Assembly: GCF_002224125.1 (NCBI RefSeq)
Contig: NZ_NCSM01000019.1
Location: forward strand, 66,994-130,993
Reading direction: 5' to 3'
Length of the DNA stretch: 64,000 nt
Source: Streptomyces sp. NBS 14/10
GTDB lineage: Bacteria; Actinomycetota; Actinomycetes; Streptomycetales; Streptomycetaceae
The translations under genes were made by a program, and so were the position numbers. How positions within the stretch are numbered: the stretch's first letter is position 1; each line of letters starts with the position of its first letter. The notes under the pieces were generated by a model that made no database searches, was not told the origin of the DNA, and saw only the letters and a program-made list of their open reading frames with translations. Below, piece after piece: positions 53,402 to 61,783 of this stretch.

Positions 53402-54253
53402 ATGGCCGTTCACCATCGCTACGCCACCGTACGGGGGCAGCGGCTGTTCTACCGGGAGGCCGGACCGGCGGACGCCCCGAGCCTTGTGCTGCTGCACGGC
53501 TACCCGACCAGCTCGTTCATGTTCCGCCATCTCATTCCGGCCCTCGCCGACCGCTACCGCGTCATCGCCCCCGACCACCTCGGATTCGGCCTGTCCGACG
53601 CTCCTGGGGTCGACGCCTTCGACTACACCTTCGACGCGCTGACGGAGTTGACCGCCGGTCTGCTCGCCCAACTCGGCGTCGACCGGTACGCGCTCTACGT
53701 CCAGGACTACGGCGCGCCCATCGGCTGGCGACTCGCGCTCGACAACCCCGGCGCCGTCACCGCGATCGTCACTCAGAACGGCAACGGCTACGAGGCCGGC
53801 TTCGTCGAGGAATTCTGGACCCCTATCTGGGCCTACGCCAAGGATCCGAACCCGCAGACCGAGGCCGCGCTCCGGCCCGCGCTCGGCCTCGATGCCATCA
53901 AGTGGCAGTATCTGCACGGCGTCCCGGACCCCAGCCTGGTCAGCCCCGACGCCTGGTACCACGATGCCGCGCTCGTCCAGCGCCCGGGGAACGACCTGGT
54001 CCAGCTCAAGCTGTTCCGCGACTACATCAGCAACCTCGAGGTCTACCCGAAGTTGCACGCCTACCTCAGGGCCGGCCGGGTCCCGCTGCTCGCCGTCTGG
54101 GGCCGCAACGACGAGATCTTCGGGCCGGCCGGAGCGACGGCCTTCAGAGACGATGTACCCGACGCCGAGGTCCACCTCGTGGACGGCGGCCACTTCCTGC
54201 TCGAAAGCCATCTCGAGACGGTCGCCGACCACGTCCGGGCCTTTCTCGGCTAG
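53402..54253 (+). CDS. Alpha/beta hydrolase, haloalkane dehalogenase/epoxide hydrolase type
   Basis: The 283-aa protein has the oxyanion motif LLHGYPTSSFMFRHLIPALAD, the GFGLSD strand and an aspartate nucleophile in YVQDYGAPIG. The acid lies near VWGRNDEIFGP and the His in VDGGHFLLESH. An Asp nucleophile with the W-R-N-D-E motif marks the dehalogenase/epoxide hydrolase branch rather than esterases. The ATG at 53402 lies near the hairpin terminator of the preceding gene, and its TAG overlaps the stop of the convergent tautomerase gene. The natural substrate is not predictable. Confidence 0.92.
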   Translation: MAVHHRYATVRGQRLFYREAGPADAPSLVLLHGYPTSSFMFRHLIPALADRYRVIAPDHLGFGLSDAPGVDAFDYTFDALTELTAGLLAQLGVDRYALYVQDYGAPIGWRLALDNPGAVTAIVTQNGNGYEAGFVEEFWTPIWAYAKDPNPQTEAALRPALGLDAIKWQYLHGVPDPSLVSPDAWYHDAALVQRPGNDLVQLKLFRDYISNLEVYPKLHAYLRAGRVPLLAVWGRNDEIFGPAGATAFRDDVPDAEVHLVDGGHFLLESHLETVADHVRAFLG

Positions 54254-54480
54254 TGTTCGGCGCCCTGCTGCTCGGGGTCCTGCTGGAGCATGGCGAGGGT
54301 CAGGACGTTGCCGCCGATGCCCCAGCCGCCGTCGGTGACCTCCTCGACCAGGACCAGGGTGGTGGCGCGGGCACGTTCCCCGTAGAGCTCGACGTACAGC
54401 TCGGTGGTGCGGGTGACGATGGTCGCCTTCTGCTTCTCGTCGAGGGATCCGGCAGGGACCTTGAAGTTCGCGAACGGCAT
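54250..54480 (-). CDS. Tautomerase-family (4-oxalocrotonate tautomerase-like) protein
   Basis: The 76-aa protein has Pro directly after the initiator Met (MPFANFKVPAG), the catalytic proline of the tautomerase superfamily. The short length and LYVELYGERARATTLVLVEEV fit the 4-OT fold. GGCATTCG-type spacing places the ATG at 54480; AAAGAGAGCC precedes it. It follows the SDR gene on the same strand by 92 bp, suggesting a small enzyme operon under the XRE regulator. The substrate is unknown. Confidence 0.88.
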   Translation of the reverse strand: MPFANFKVPAGSLDEKQKATIVTRTTELYVELYGERARATTLVLVEEVTDGGWGIGGNVLTLAMLQQDPEQQGAEH

Positions 54481-54572
54481 GGTGGCTCTCTTTCGGGTTG
54501 TTCGGGTTGTGATGACGTAGATGGCGTGGATGGCGTACGGGGGTGAGACGTTCGTACGGGGCGGCGTGGCCG

Positions 54573-55322
54573 TCAGATGATGCCGCCGTTGGCGCGGACG
54601 ACCTGGCCGTTGACCCAGTGGCCGGCCGGTGAGGCGAGGAAGGCGACGACTTCGGCGATGTCGGTGGCGGTGCCGAGGCGTTCCAGCGGGGGCTGGGCGG
54701 CCAGCCGGGCGACGGTCTCCTCGTCCTTGCCGTCGAAGAACATCTCGGTGGCGGTGGGGCCGGGGGCGACGGTGTTGACCGTGATGTCCCGGCCGCGCAG
54801 CTCGCGCGCCAGGACCATGGTCAGTGCCTCGACGGCGCCCTTGCTGGCGCTGTAGGCGCCGTAGCGGGGGAAGGCCAGGCCCACCACGGAGGTGGAGAAG
54901 GTGATGAGCGCACCGCCGCCGCGGATCCTCCGGGCGGACTGCTGGGCGACGACGAAGGTGCCGCGGACGTTGGTGCGGTGAAGCGCGTCCAGCTCCGTCA
55001 GGTCCAGTTCGGCGATCGGGGCCAGATATGTGCGGCCTGCCGAGTGGACGACGACGTCTATGCCGCCGTACTCGGCCTCCGCGGTGTCGAAGAGCTCGGC
55101 CACCTGCCGCTCGTCGGCGACGTCGGCCTGGACGGCGACCGCCCTGCCTCCGGCGGCGATGACCTCCTTGACGGCGGCCTCGGCCTGATCGCGGTTGCCC
55201 GCGTAGCCGACCACGACGGCGTATCCGTCGGCGGCCAGCCGGGTCACCGTCCCGCGGCCGATGCCACGGGAACCGCCCGTGACGATGGCGACGCGGTTCG
55301 TCGGGGTTTCTTGGGTGGACAT
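54573..55322 (-). CDS. SDR-family NAD(P)-dependent oxidoreductase
   Basis: The 249-aa enzyme has the cofactor loop TGGSRGIG, the NNAG-equivalent VVHSAGRTY, catalytic Ser in STSVVGLAF and Tyr-Lys in YGAYSASKGAVEAL, and a C-terminal GQVVRANGGII typical of 3-ketoacyl reductase-like SDRs. The ATG at 55322 has AGGAG at 5 nt; a GTG two codons upstream is possible. It is divergent from an XRE regulator across a 236-bp region with a perfect inverted repeat, a common XRE/SDR arrangement in actinobacteria. Confidence 0.95.
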   Translation of the reverse strand: MSTQETPTNRVAIVTGGSRGIGRGTVTRLAADGYAVVVGYAGNRDQAEAAVKEVIAAGGRAVAVQADVADERQVAELFDTAEAEYGGIDVVVHSAGRTYLAPIAELDLTELDALHRTNVRGTFVVAQQSARRIRGGGALITFSTSVVGLAFPRYGAYSASKGAVEALTMVLARELRGRDITVNTVAPGPTATEMFFDGKDEETVARLAAQPPLERLGTATDIAEVVAFLASPAGHWVNGQVVRANGGII

Positions 55323-55508
55323 GCGCACTCCTGCAACGTGATGACGGGAGATGGAACGGGGGATGGAACGTCGGATGGTTCATGGCGCAAGGCGTGGGGG
55401 TGCCGGTGCCGGTGTCCCGTGTCAGCGGGCCGACGAGCCGACGGCGCCCTGCCGATGTGCTCCAGCGTGGCCCGGCGTTCCTGGGCCAGCCAGGGCTGTC
55501 TCCACCCT

Positions 55509-55523
55509 GGGGTTGTCAACCCC
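55509..55523. promoter_or_regulatory. Perfect inverted repeat between XRE and SDR genes
   Basis: GGGGTTG-T-CAACCCC has perfect 7-bp arms (55509-55515, 55517-55523). It lies 36 bp upstream of the XRE start in the divergent region. It is a candidate operator for the encoded regulator. Confidence 0.6.
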
Positions 55524-55558
55524 TGGCTCAGCCCGCCGGTACGCGCGACGATGGGGGC

Positions 55559-56434
55559 GTGAAGCATGCCGAACTCGCCGCGTTCCTCAAATCCAGGCGC
55601 GACCGGATCCGCCCGTCCGACGTCGGCCTGCCCGCCGGACCCCGGCGCCGGGTGCCGGGCCTGCGGCGCGAGGAGGTCGCCCAGCTGGCCGGGCTGTCCG
55701 CGGACTACTACACCGAGCTGGAGCGCGGGCGCGGCGCGCAGCCCTCGGCCCAGGTGCTGGCCGCGCTCGCCCGGGCGCTACGGCTGGACGGCGACGAGCG
55801 CGACCATCTGTTCCACCTCGCCGACCGGCCGGTCCCGCCCGCGACACACGGCCCGAACGCGCACGTCCAGCCCGGTCTGCTCGGTCTGCTTGACCGGCTC
55901 GCCACCACCCCCGCCCAGGTGATCACCGATCTGCACCAGACCCTCGTGCAGAACCCCCTGGCCGCCGCGCTCATCGGCCGGCCCCCGGCGGTGCGCGGCC
56001 CCGCGACAAGCCTCGTCTATCGCTGGTTCACCGACCCCGAGACCCGTACGCTCTACCCGCCCGAGGACCACCCCCGCCACTCCCGGGTCTTCGTCGCCGA
56101 CCTCCAGGCGGTCGCCGCCCGGCGCGGCAGCGACACCGAGGTGGCCCAGCTGGTGACCTCGCTGCGCCGGCGCAGCGAGGAGTTCGCCGCCCTCTGGGAC
56201 ACGCATGACGTCGCCCTGCGGCGGGCCGACCACAAGCGCATCGTCCACCCCGCGCTCGGCCTCATCGAGCTGGACTGCCACAGCCTGTTCAGCGAGGACG
56301 GACGCCAGCGCCTGCTGTGGTTCAGCGCCCAGCCCGGCACCGAGGGCGCGGCCCAGCTGGAACTGCTCTCCGTCATCGGCACGCAGGAGATGACGACCAC
56401 GGCGGCCGGCGCGGACGGACTCGAGCAGCCGTAG
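55559..56434 (+). CDS. XRE-family regulator with MmyB-like ligand-binding domain
   Basis: The GTG at 55559 gives 291 aa starting VKHAELAAFLKSRRDRIRPSDVGLP, the usual opening of this group. The helix-turn-helix is REEVAQLAGLSADYYTELERGRGAQPSAQVLAALARAL. The C-terminal part (VQPGLLGLLDRLATTPAQVITDL, LVYRWFTDPE, FVADLQAVAARRG) is the MmyB-type ligand domain, thought to bind fatty-acid-like molecules. The divergent SDR gene is the expected target, through the inverted repeat between them. Confidence 0.95.
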   Translation: MKHAELAAFLKSRRDRIRPSDVGLPAGPRRRVPGLRREEVAQLAGLSADYYTELERGRGAQPSAQVLAALARALRLDGDERDHLFHLADRPVPPATHGPNAHVQPGLLGLLDRLATTPAQVITDLHQTLVQNPLAAALIGRPPAVRGPATSLVYRWFTDPETRTLYPPEDHPRHSRVFVADLQAVAARRGSDTEVAQLVTSLRRRSEEFAALWDTHDVALRRADHKRIVHPALGLIELDCHSLFSEDGRQRLLWFSAQPGTEGAAQLELLSVIGTQEMTTTAAGADGLEQP

Positions 56435-56493
56435 TCCTGACCCCCGGCCGCCGTTATCGCGTGTCGCTCGCCGCTCATCCCGCTTTGGGTGTG

Positions 56494-56521
56494 TTGACAG
56501 TAGACATCCGATGAATTGAGT
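56494..56521 (+). promoter_or_regulatory. Possible promoter of the GH95 gene
   Basis: A consensus -35 TTGACA (56494-56499) is followed after 16 nt by TTGAGT (56516-56521). If used, transcription would begin almost at the ATG (56531), giving a leaderless mRNA, which fits the lack of a ribosome site. Confidence 0.4.
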
Positions 56522-56530
56522 CTTGTGTCC

Positions 56531-58930
56531 ATGGACCGCAGACATTTCTTCGCCCTGTCCACAGCGACCGCGGCCGGTGCGGCCGGTCTCCCGCCCGGCG
56601 GTGCCCACGCCGCCGAGCAGACCGGCGCCACTCCCCCAGCTACCGCTGGGGAGCTCGCCCTCTGGTATCCACGGCCCGCTTCCGAGTGGCTGGAGGCGCT
56701 GCCCATCGGCAACGGACGGCTCGGCGCCATGGTGTTCGGCGGCACCGACACCGAAAGGCTCCAGCTCAACGAGGACACGGTATGGGCCGGTGGCCCGTAC
56801 GACCCGGCCAATCCTCAGGGGCTGAGCAACCTTCCCGAGATCCGCAGAAGGGTCTTCGCCGGTGAATGGGCCGACGCCCAGGCCCTGATCGACAGCACGT
56901 TCATGGGCAACCCCCTCTCCGAGCTGCCCTATCAGACGGTCGGCGATCTGCGGCTGACCTTCTCCTCCCAGGGCGAGGTCAGCGGCTACCGCCGTGAGCT
57001 CGACATCGACTCCGCCATCACCTCGGTCCGCTACACACAAGGCGGCGTCACCTACCGTCGCGAGGTCATCGCCAGCCATCCCGACCAGGTCATCGCCTTA
57101 CGCCTGACCGCGGACACTCCCGGCTCCATCTCCTTCACCGCCGCCTTCGACAGCCCTCAGAGCGTGACCGGCTCCTCGCCGGACCGGATCACGGTCGCGA
57201 TCGACGGCACGGGGCAGACCCGGAGCGGTATCACCGGTCAGGTACGGTTCCGGGCGCTGGCCCGCGCCAGCGCGGAGGGGGGCACGGTCGGCAGCGAGGG
57301 CGGAAAGCTCACGGTGGCCGGTGCCGACTCCGTCACCCTGCTGGTGTCCATCGGGACCAGCTATACGGACTTCGGCAACCCGACCGGCGACCACACCGCC
57401 CGCGCCGCCGCCCCGCTCAACGCCGCCTCCGACGTGCTGTTCACGACGCTGCGCAAGCGCCACATCGACGACTACCGGCGGCTGTTCCGCCGGGTGACAC
57501 TCGATCTGGGGTGGACCGATGCGGCGAAGCTGCCCACCGATGAGCGGGTGAAGAACTTCTCCTCCGCCTTCGATCCGCAACTGATCTCCCTGCACTACCA
57601 GTTCGGGCGCTATCTGCTGATCTCCTGCTCGCGGCCGGGCACCCAGCCGGCCACCCTTCAGGGCATCTGGAACGATCTGCTCAGCCCGCCCTGGTCATGC
57701 CGGTACACCATCAACATCAACACGGAGATGAACTACTGGCCGGCCCCCGTCACCAACCTTCCGGAGTGCTGGGAGCCGGTTTTCGACATGCTCGCCGACC
57801 TGTCGGTCTCCGGCGCGAGGACCGCCCGGACGCAGTACGGGGCACGCGGCTGGGTCGCCCACCACAACGTCGACGGCTGGCGTGGCACCGCCCCCTGCGA
57901 CCAGGCCTTCTACGGCACCTGGCCCACCGGAGGGGCCTGGCTGACGACCGGTATCTGGGACCACTATCTGTTCACGGGCGACAAGGAAGCGCTACGCAAG
58001 CGCTACCCGGTGCTCAGGGGCGCGGTGTTGTTCTTCCTGGACACCCTGGTCACCGATCCGTCCAGCGGCCACCTCGTCACCTGCCCGTCGATGTCCCCCG
58101 AACACGCCCACCACCCGGATGCGTCCGTCTGCGCGGGGCCGACGATGGACAACCAGATTCTGCGTGATCTGTTCGACGGCTTCGTCAACGCCTCCGAACT
58201 GCTCGGCGAGGACACGGACATGCGGGCCGAGGCGAAGACCGTGCGCGGGAAGTTGCCGCCCATGAAGATCGGTGCCCAGGGCCAGCTGCAGGAGTGGCAG
58301 GAGGACTGGGACGCCATCGCCCCGGAGCAGAACCACCGCCACATCTCGCATCTGTACGGTCTGCATCCCAGCAACCAGATCACCAAACGCGGGACGCCCG
58401 AGCTGTTCGCGGCGGCCCGTAGGACCATGGAGCTGCGCGGCGACGCGGGAACCGGCTGGTCACTCGCCTGGAAAATCAACTTCTGGGCGCGTCTCCTCGA
58501 AGGCGACCGCTCCTTCAAACTGCTGGGCGACCTGCTCACACCCGAGCGCACCGCCCCCAACCTCTTCGATCTGCACCCCCCGTTCCAGATCGACGGCAAC
58601 TTCGGCGCCACGTCGGGGATCACGGAGTGGCTGCTGCAGTCCCACGCCGGTGAACTCCACCTCCTGCCCGCCCTGCCTCCCTCGCTCCCCGACGGGCGAA
58701 TTCACGGGCTCATGGCCCGCGGTGGCTTCGAGGTGGATCTCACCTGGAGCGACGCCACCCTGGCCGACGGCCGGCTGCACTCCCGTATCGGCATCCGCGC
58801 CGTGGTCCGGGCGACGACCCGCCTGAAGGTCACCGCGCAGGGGAAGCCCGTACAGACGGACCACCCCGAGCCGGACCTCACCTCGTTCGACACCGAGCCC
58901 GGCGTGACGTACCGCCTCACCCCCGCCTGA
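56531..58930 (+). CDS. Tat-exported GH95 alpha-L-fucosidase-like glycoside hydrolase
   Basis: The 799-aa protein starts with a twin-arginine signal (MDRRHFFALSTATAAGAAG). The GH95 N-terminal beta-domain opens with WLEALPIGNGRLGAMVFGGTDTERLQLNEDTVWAGG. The alpha/alpha barrel holds the conserved INTEMNYWPAPVTNLPE, CDQAFYGTWPTGGAWL and TGWSLAWKINFWARLLEGD. The family cuts alpha-1,2-fucose (or alpha-galactose) from glycans, including plant xyloglucan. The ATG at 56531 sets the signal peptide; GTG 56525 and TTG 56516 are in frame. It stands alone, convergent with an AraC gene. Confidence 0.95.
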   Translation: MDRRHFFALSTATAAGAAGLPPGGAHAAEQTGATPPATAGELALWYPRPASEWLEALPIGNGRLGAMVFGGTDTERLQLNEDTVWAGGPYDPANPQGLSNLPEIRRRVFAGEWADAQALIDSTFMGNPLSELPYQTVGDLRLTFSSQGEVSGYRRELDIDSAITSVRYTQGGVTYRREVIASHPDQVIALRLTADTPGSISFTAAFDSPQSVTGSSPDRITVAIDGTGQTRSGITGQVRFRALARASAEGGTVGSEGGKLTVAGADSVTLLVSIGTSYTDFGNPTGDHTARAAAPLNAASDVLFTTLRKRHIDDYRRLFRRVTLDLGWTDAAKLPTDERVKNFSSAFDPQLISLHYQFGRYLLISCSRPGTQPATLQGIWNDLLSPPWSCRYTININTEMNYWPAPVTNLPECWEPVFDMLADLSVSGARTARTQYGARGWVAHHNVDGWRGTAPCDQAFYGTWPTGGAWLTTGIWDHYLFTGDKEALRKRYPVLRGAVLFFLDTLVTDPSSGHLVTCPSMSPEHAHHPDASVCAGPTMDNQILRDLFDGFVNASELLGEDTDMRAEAKTVRGKLPPMKIGAQGQLQEWQEDWDAIAPEQNHRHISHLYGLHPSNQITKRGTPELFAAARRTMELRGDAGTGWSLAWKINFWARLLEGDRSFKLLGDLLTPERTAPNLFDLHPPFQIDGNFGATSGITEWLLQSHAGELHLLPALPPSLPDGRIHGLMARGGFEVDLTWSDATLADGRLHSRIGIRAVVRATTRLKVTAQGKPVQTDHPEPDLTSFDTEPGVTYRLTPA

Positions 58931-58947
58931 CGGCCCGGCCGGCCGGG

Positions 58948-59799
58948 CTAGCCGACCCCCAGCGCACGGTGGAAGGTGCCCGGAGTCAGGCCGTAGGCGC
59001 GGTGGAACCAGCGGGTGAAGTGGGCCTGGTCGGCGAAGCCGGTGGCGGCTGCCGCGGCGGCGGGGCTGATCCCCATGGCCATCAGGTCGCGGGCGCGGCG
59101 CAGCCGGAGCTGGCGCTGGTAGGCGCTGGGGGCCAGGCCGTATTCGGCGCGGAAGGCGCGGTAGAGGGTGTAGCGGCTGCAGCCGATCGCCTCGGCCAGG
59201 GCGGCGGCGGGCAGTGGCGTGAGGGATGGTTCGAGGCAGGACTCGCGGAGGAGGGCGAGGGCCCGGCGGGCGATCTGACGCTGGGCGCTCGCCGACTCCG
59301 CGCGCAGGCGGGGGGCGCGGGTGGCGCCGCGGCGGGCCGCCGCGAGCACGGCCGCGGTCAGGCATTCGTCCCGTACGCCGGGGTCCGCGGGTCCGCTGAG
59401 CACGGCGTGGAGGCGGGCGAGCGCGCGGATGAGCGTGGTGTCGTGAAGGACGGGCTGCCCGAACAAGGGCATGGCCGCGGCGCCTTTGCCGGTCGCGTCG
59501 GTGAGCACGTCGCGCACCAGCGCGGGGCCGATGTGCACGATGCGGTACTGGTAGCCCAGTTCCGCGGCGGCCCGGCCGTCGTGCACATCGTCCGGGTTGA
59601 AGGCCATCACCATCCCGGCGCCGCTGGTGTGAGCCGCACCGCGGCAGTGGAATCGCTGGGCGCCGACGTCAGTGATGCCGAAGGAGTACGTGTCGTGGCT
59701 GTGCGGCGCGTACACATGGTCGAAGAAGTGGGCCTGCATCGCCTCCAGCGGATACGAGCCGTCCCGCCAGTAGCGCACCCAGCTCTGTTCCGTTCCCAT
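58948..59799 (-). CDS. AraC-family transcriptional regulator
   Basis: The 283-aa protein has an N-terminal cupin sensor (MQAHFFDHVYAPHSHDTYSFGITDVGAQRFHCRG, then FNPDDVHDGRAA) and a C-terminal double helix-turn-helix (AALAEAIGCSRYTLYRAFRAEYGLAPSAYQRQLRLRRARDLM; AAAATGFADQAHFTRWFHRAYGLTPGTF). The ATG at 59799 starts the conserved region; the frame is open to 59880. It is divergent from the EamA gene across 74 bp, so the exporter is the probable target, as in many AraC/EamA pairs. Confidence 0.93.
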   Translation of the reverse strand: MGTEQSWVRYWRDGSYPLEAMQAHFFDHVYAPHSHDTYSFGITDVGAQRFHCRGAAHTSGAGMVMAFNPDDVHDGRAAAELGYQYRIVHIGPALVRDVLTDATGKGAAAMPLFGQPVLHDTTLIRALARLHAVLSGPADPGVRDECLTAAVLAAARRGATRAPRLRAESASAQRQIARRALALLRESCLEPSLTPLPAAALAEAIGCSRYTLYRAFRAEYGLAPSAYQRQLRLRRARDLMAMGISPAAAAAATGFADQAHFTRWFHRAYGLTPGTFHRALGVG

Positions 59800-59873
59800 G
59801 GCCTCATTGTGCTGCACATGGTGGGCGCACCGGCGTTCAAGACAGGCGCGGGGCGGGTGGCCAGGGTGGGGGC

Positions 59874-60791
59874 ATGGCATCGAAACTGGGCCTGAGCGGT
59901 CCTTATGCGCTCCTCGGCGTCACCATGGTGTTGTGGGGCAGCGCCTTCTCCAGCTCCAAGTCGGTGGTGGACCATATGCCGCACACCGTCGCCGCGCTGA
60001 TGCGTTTCGGCGGTGGGGCCCTCGCACTGCTGCTGGCCCTACGGGTGTCCGGGGGCCGACGGCGGGCGGAGGTGGCGGCGCGCCACGGGTGGCGCGCGGC
60101 GCTGGCGGGGGTGCTGGGCGTGTTCGCGTACAACGCGTTCTTCTTCTGGGGGCTGTCGCTGGCGCCCTCCTTGGACGCCGGCATTCTCATCCCGGTCATG
60201 AGCCCGGTGCTCACCAGCGCCTTTCTGCTGGCGGTACGGCGTGAGCGGGCCTCGGCGGCGCGTATCGCCGGGCTCGGCACAGGGCTGGCCGGGGCCGTGG
60301 TCTTCTTTCTGGGGGCGGGCGGCACCTCGTCCGGGGGCGGTGACTCGACACGGCTCGCGGGGGACGCGCTGTTCCTCCTCAGCGCGGTGTGCTGGGCCGC
60401 GTACACCCTGGCCGGGCCGCGGGTGCTGGCCGGTATCGAGCCGCTGCGGGCCACGACCTACGCCACCTGTGCCGGCGCCGTCCTCCTGGGGGTGATCGCC
60501 GTGCCCGATCTGCCGGAGGTGCGGTGGGGCGAGTTGCCGACCGGGGTGTGGCTGAACGCCGGGTATCTCGCCGTGTGCGCCGCCGCCGTCGCCAACCTGC
60601 TGTATTACCGGGGCATCGCGGCCGTGGGGCCCGCGTCGGCTTCTCTCATGATGTTCCTGGTCCCGGTCGTCAACACCGTGTGCGCCACGCTCCTCATGGG
60701 CGAATCGTTCGACGGGGTGCAGGGCGCGGGGGCGCTGTTGCTGATGGGGGGTGCCGTGCTGAGCCTGCACACCCGCGGGTCGACCACATGA
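59874..60791 (+). CDS. EamA-family (drug/metabolite) transporter
   Basis: The 305-aa protein has ten membrane helices in two EamA repeats, starting LSGPYALLGVTMVLWGSAFSSSKSVVD and, in the second half, LAGDALFLLSAVCWAAYTLAGPRVL. GILIPVMSPVLTSAFLLAV and ASASLMMFLVPVVNTVCATLLMGE carry the usual proline kinks. These carriers export amino acids or other small molecules. The ATG at 59874 follows GGTGGGGGC. It is divergent from an AraC regulator. Confidence 0.94.
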   Translation: MASKLGLSGPYALLGVTMVLWGSAFSSSKSVVDHMPHTVAALMRFGGGALALLLALRVSGGRRRAEVAARHGWRAALAGVLGVFAYNAFFFWGLSLAPSLDAGILIPVMSPVLTSAFLLAVRRERASAARIAGLGTGLAGAVVFFLGAGGTSSGGGDSTRLAGDALFLLSAVCWAAYTLAGPRVLAGIEPLRATTYATCAGAVLLGVIAVPDLPEVRWGELPTGVWLNAGYLAVCAAAVANLLYYRGIAAVGPASASLMMFLVPVVNTVCATLLMGESFDGVQGAGALLLMGGAVLSLHTRGSTT

Positions 60792-60848
60792 GCAAGCGCC
60801 GGGACGCCCCAACATGGCCGAGAAAGAACCCTCGACACTCCATCAACT

Positions 60849-60864
60849 TCTACATCGCTGTAGA
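60849..60864. promoter_or_regulatory. Inverted repeat upstream of terD
   Basis: TCTACA-TCGC-TGTAGA is a perfect 6-bp-arm inverted repeat, 40 bp upstream of the terD start, in a locally AT-rich patch. It may be an operator or a small hairpin. Confidence 0.35.
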
Positions 60865-60904
60865 TTATTGACCGACACACCGCACATCAAAAGGGGAACA
60901 CCTC

Positions 60905-61477
60905 ATGGCCGTGAGCCTGACCAAGGGCAGCAACTACTCCCTCACCCGCACCGAGCCCGGTCTCGCGAGCGTGGTCATCGGCCTGGGCTGGAAGGTGAAC
61001 ACCGGCCCCGGCGATGTCGACCTCGACGCGAGCGCGCTGGTCCTGGGCGGCGATGGCCGGGTTCTGTCGGATCAGCACTTCGTCTTCTTCAACAACCGGG
61101 CCACACCGGAGGGTTCGGTCCGCCACACCGGCGACAACAAGACCGGTGCGGGCGAGGGTGACGACGAGCAGATCGCCGTGGACTTCAACCTGCTTCCGGC
61201 GCATGCCGAGTCCGTGGTGTTCATGGTGTCGGTCCACAACGAGGGCGGGGCGGCCATCACCTTCGGCCGGATCCGTGACGCGTACATTCGCGTGGTCCAC
61301 CAGGCGACGGGCGTGGAGATGTGCCGCTACGAGCTGACCGAGGACGCATACGACCAGACCGCGATGGTGTTCGGCCAGCTCTACCGGCGCGAGGGCGAGT
61401 GGAAGTTCCGCGCCATCGGCCAGGGCTATGCGACGGGTCTCGCCGGGATCGCCAAGGACTACGGCGTCAACGTCTGA
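60905..61477 (+). CDS. TerD-family calcium-binding stress protein
   Basis: The 190-aa protein is a canonical TerD: MAVSLTKGSNYSLT, then GLGWKVNTGPGDVDLDASALVLGGDGRVLSDQHFVFFNN, GDDEQIAVDF and YELTEDAYDQTAMVFGQLYRREGEWKFRAIGQGY. The paired Asp clusters (GDVDLDAS; GEGDDEQI) bind calcium in the family. TerD proteins are linked to tellurite, oxidative and phage stress and to Streptomyces differentiation. AAGGGG precedes the ATG. Streptomyces have many copies, and this one has no other ter genes next to it. Confidence 0.96.
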   Translation: MAVSLTKGSNYSLTRTEPGLASVVIGLGWKVNTGPGDVDLDASALVLGGDGRVLSDQHFVFFNNRATPEGSVRHTGDNKTGAGEGDDEQIAVDFNLLPAHAESVVFMVSVHNEGGAAITFGRIRDAYIRVVHQATGVEMCRYELTEDAYDQTAMVFGQLYRREGEWKFRAIGQGYATGLAGIAKDYGVNV

Positions 61478-61503
61478 CCACGCCCGCGCAGTCGGCTCCT
61501 CCC

Positions 61504-61532
61504 CCAGCGGTGTTCCCTCGGAACACCGCTGG
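61504..61532 (+). terminator. Hairpin terminator after terD
   Basis: A perfect 13-bp stem CCAGCGGTGTTCC/GGAACACCGCTGG (61504-61516 with 61520-61532) with a 3-nt loop, 26 bp after the terD stop. Confidence 0.82.
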
Positions 61533-61580
61533 ATTCGTCGGCGCGGCATGGTGCCGCAGCGCCAGATGGTGCGAGAGGTA

Positions 61581-61608
61581 TTGACGCTTCCGGCACGTCA
61601 CCTATCAT
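61581..61608 (+). promoter_or_regulatory. Candidate promoter for the GH43 gene
   Basis: TTGACG (61581-61586) and TATCAT (61603-61608) are spaced 16 nt. This would give a leader of about 170 nt before the GH43 start, with the CebR-like box near its end. Confidence 0.45.
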
Positions 61609-61748
61609 CCTCAACGTCCGGATAACCGGCCGCCATTCGACATACCGAACGACGTGCCGCCAGACCGGGGCACACAGCGCGAACCGAGCACGGCAGCACC
61701 CACACCCCCCATACCGGCAAGGCCTTCCCGCCGTCCCGCGCCCTTCCG

Positions 61749-61762
61749 TGGGAGCGGTCCCA
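61749..61762. promoter_or_regulatory. CebR-like operator upstream of the GH43 gene
   Basis: TGGGAGCGGTCCCA differs at one position from the perfect box at 46329-46342 and lies 21 bp upstream of the GH43 start. Confidence 0.62.
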
Positions 61763-61783
61763 CAGCGCAAGGGAGTGCGTCAT

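Noticed and set aside
58933..58948. GCCCGGCCGGCCGGGC palindrome between the GH95 and AraC stops
   Set aside because: Perfect but with no loop, so poor as a hairpin; such GC palindromes are frequent here. A terminator role is possible but not supported.
60788..60871. A 27-codon frame overlapping the EamA stop by ATGA
   Set aside because: No ribosome site, no recognisable sequence and weak coding bias; left out as chance.
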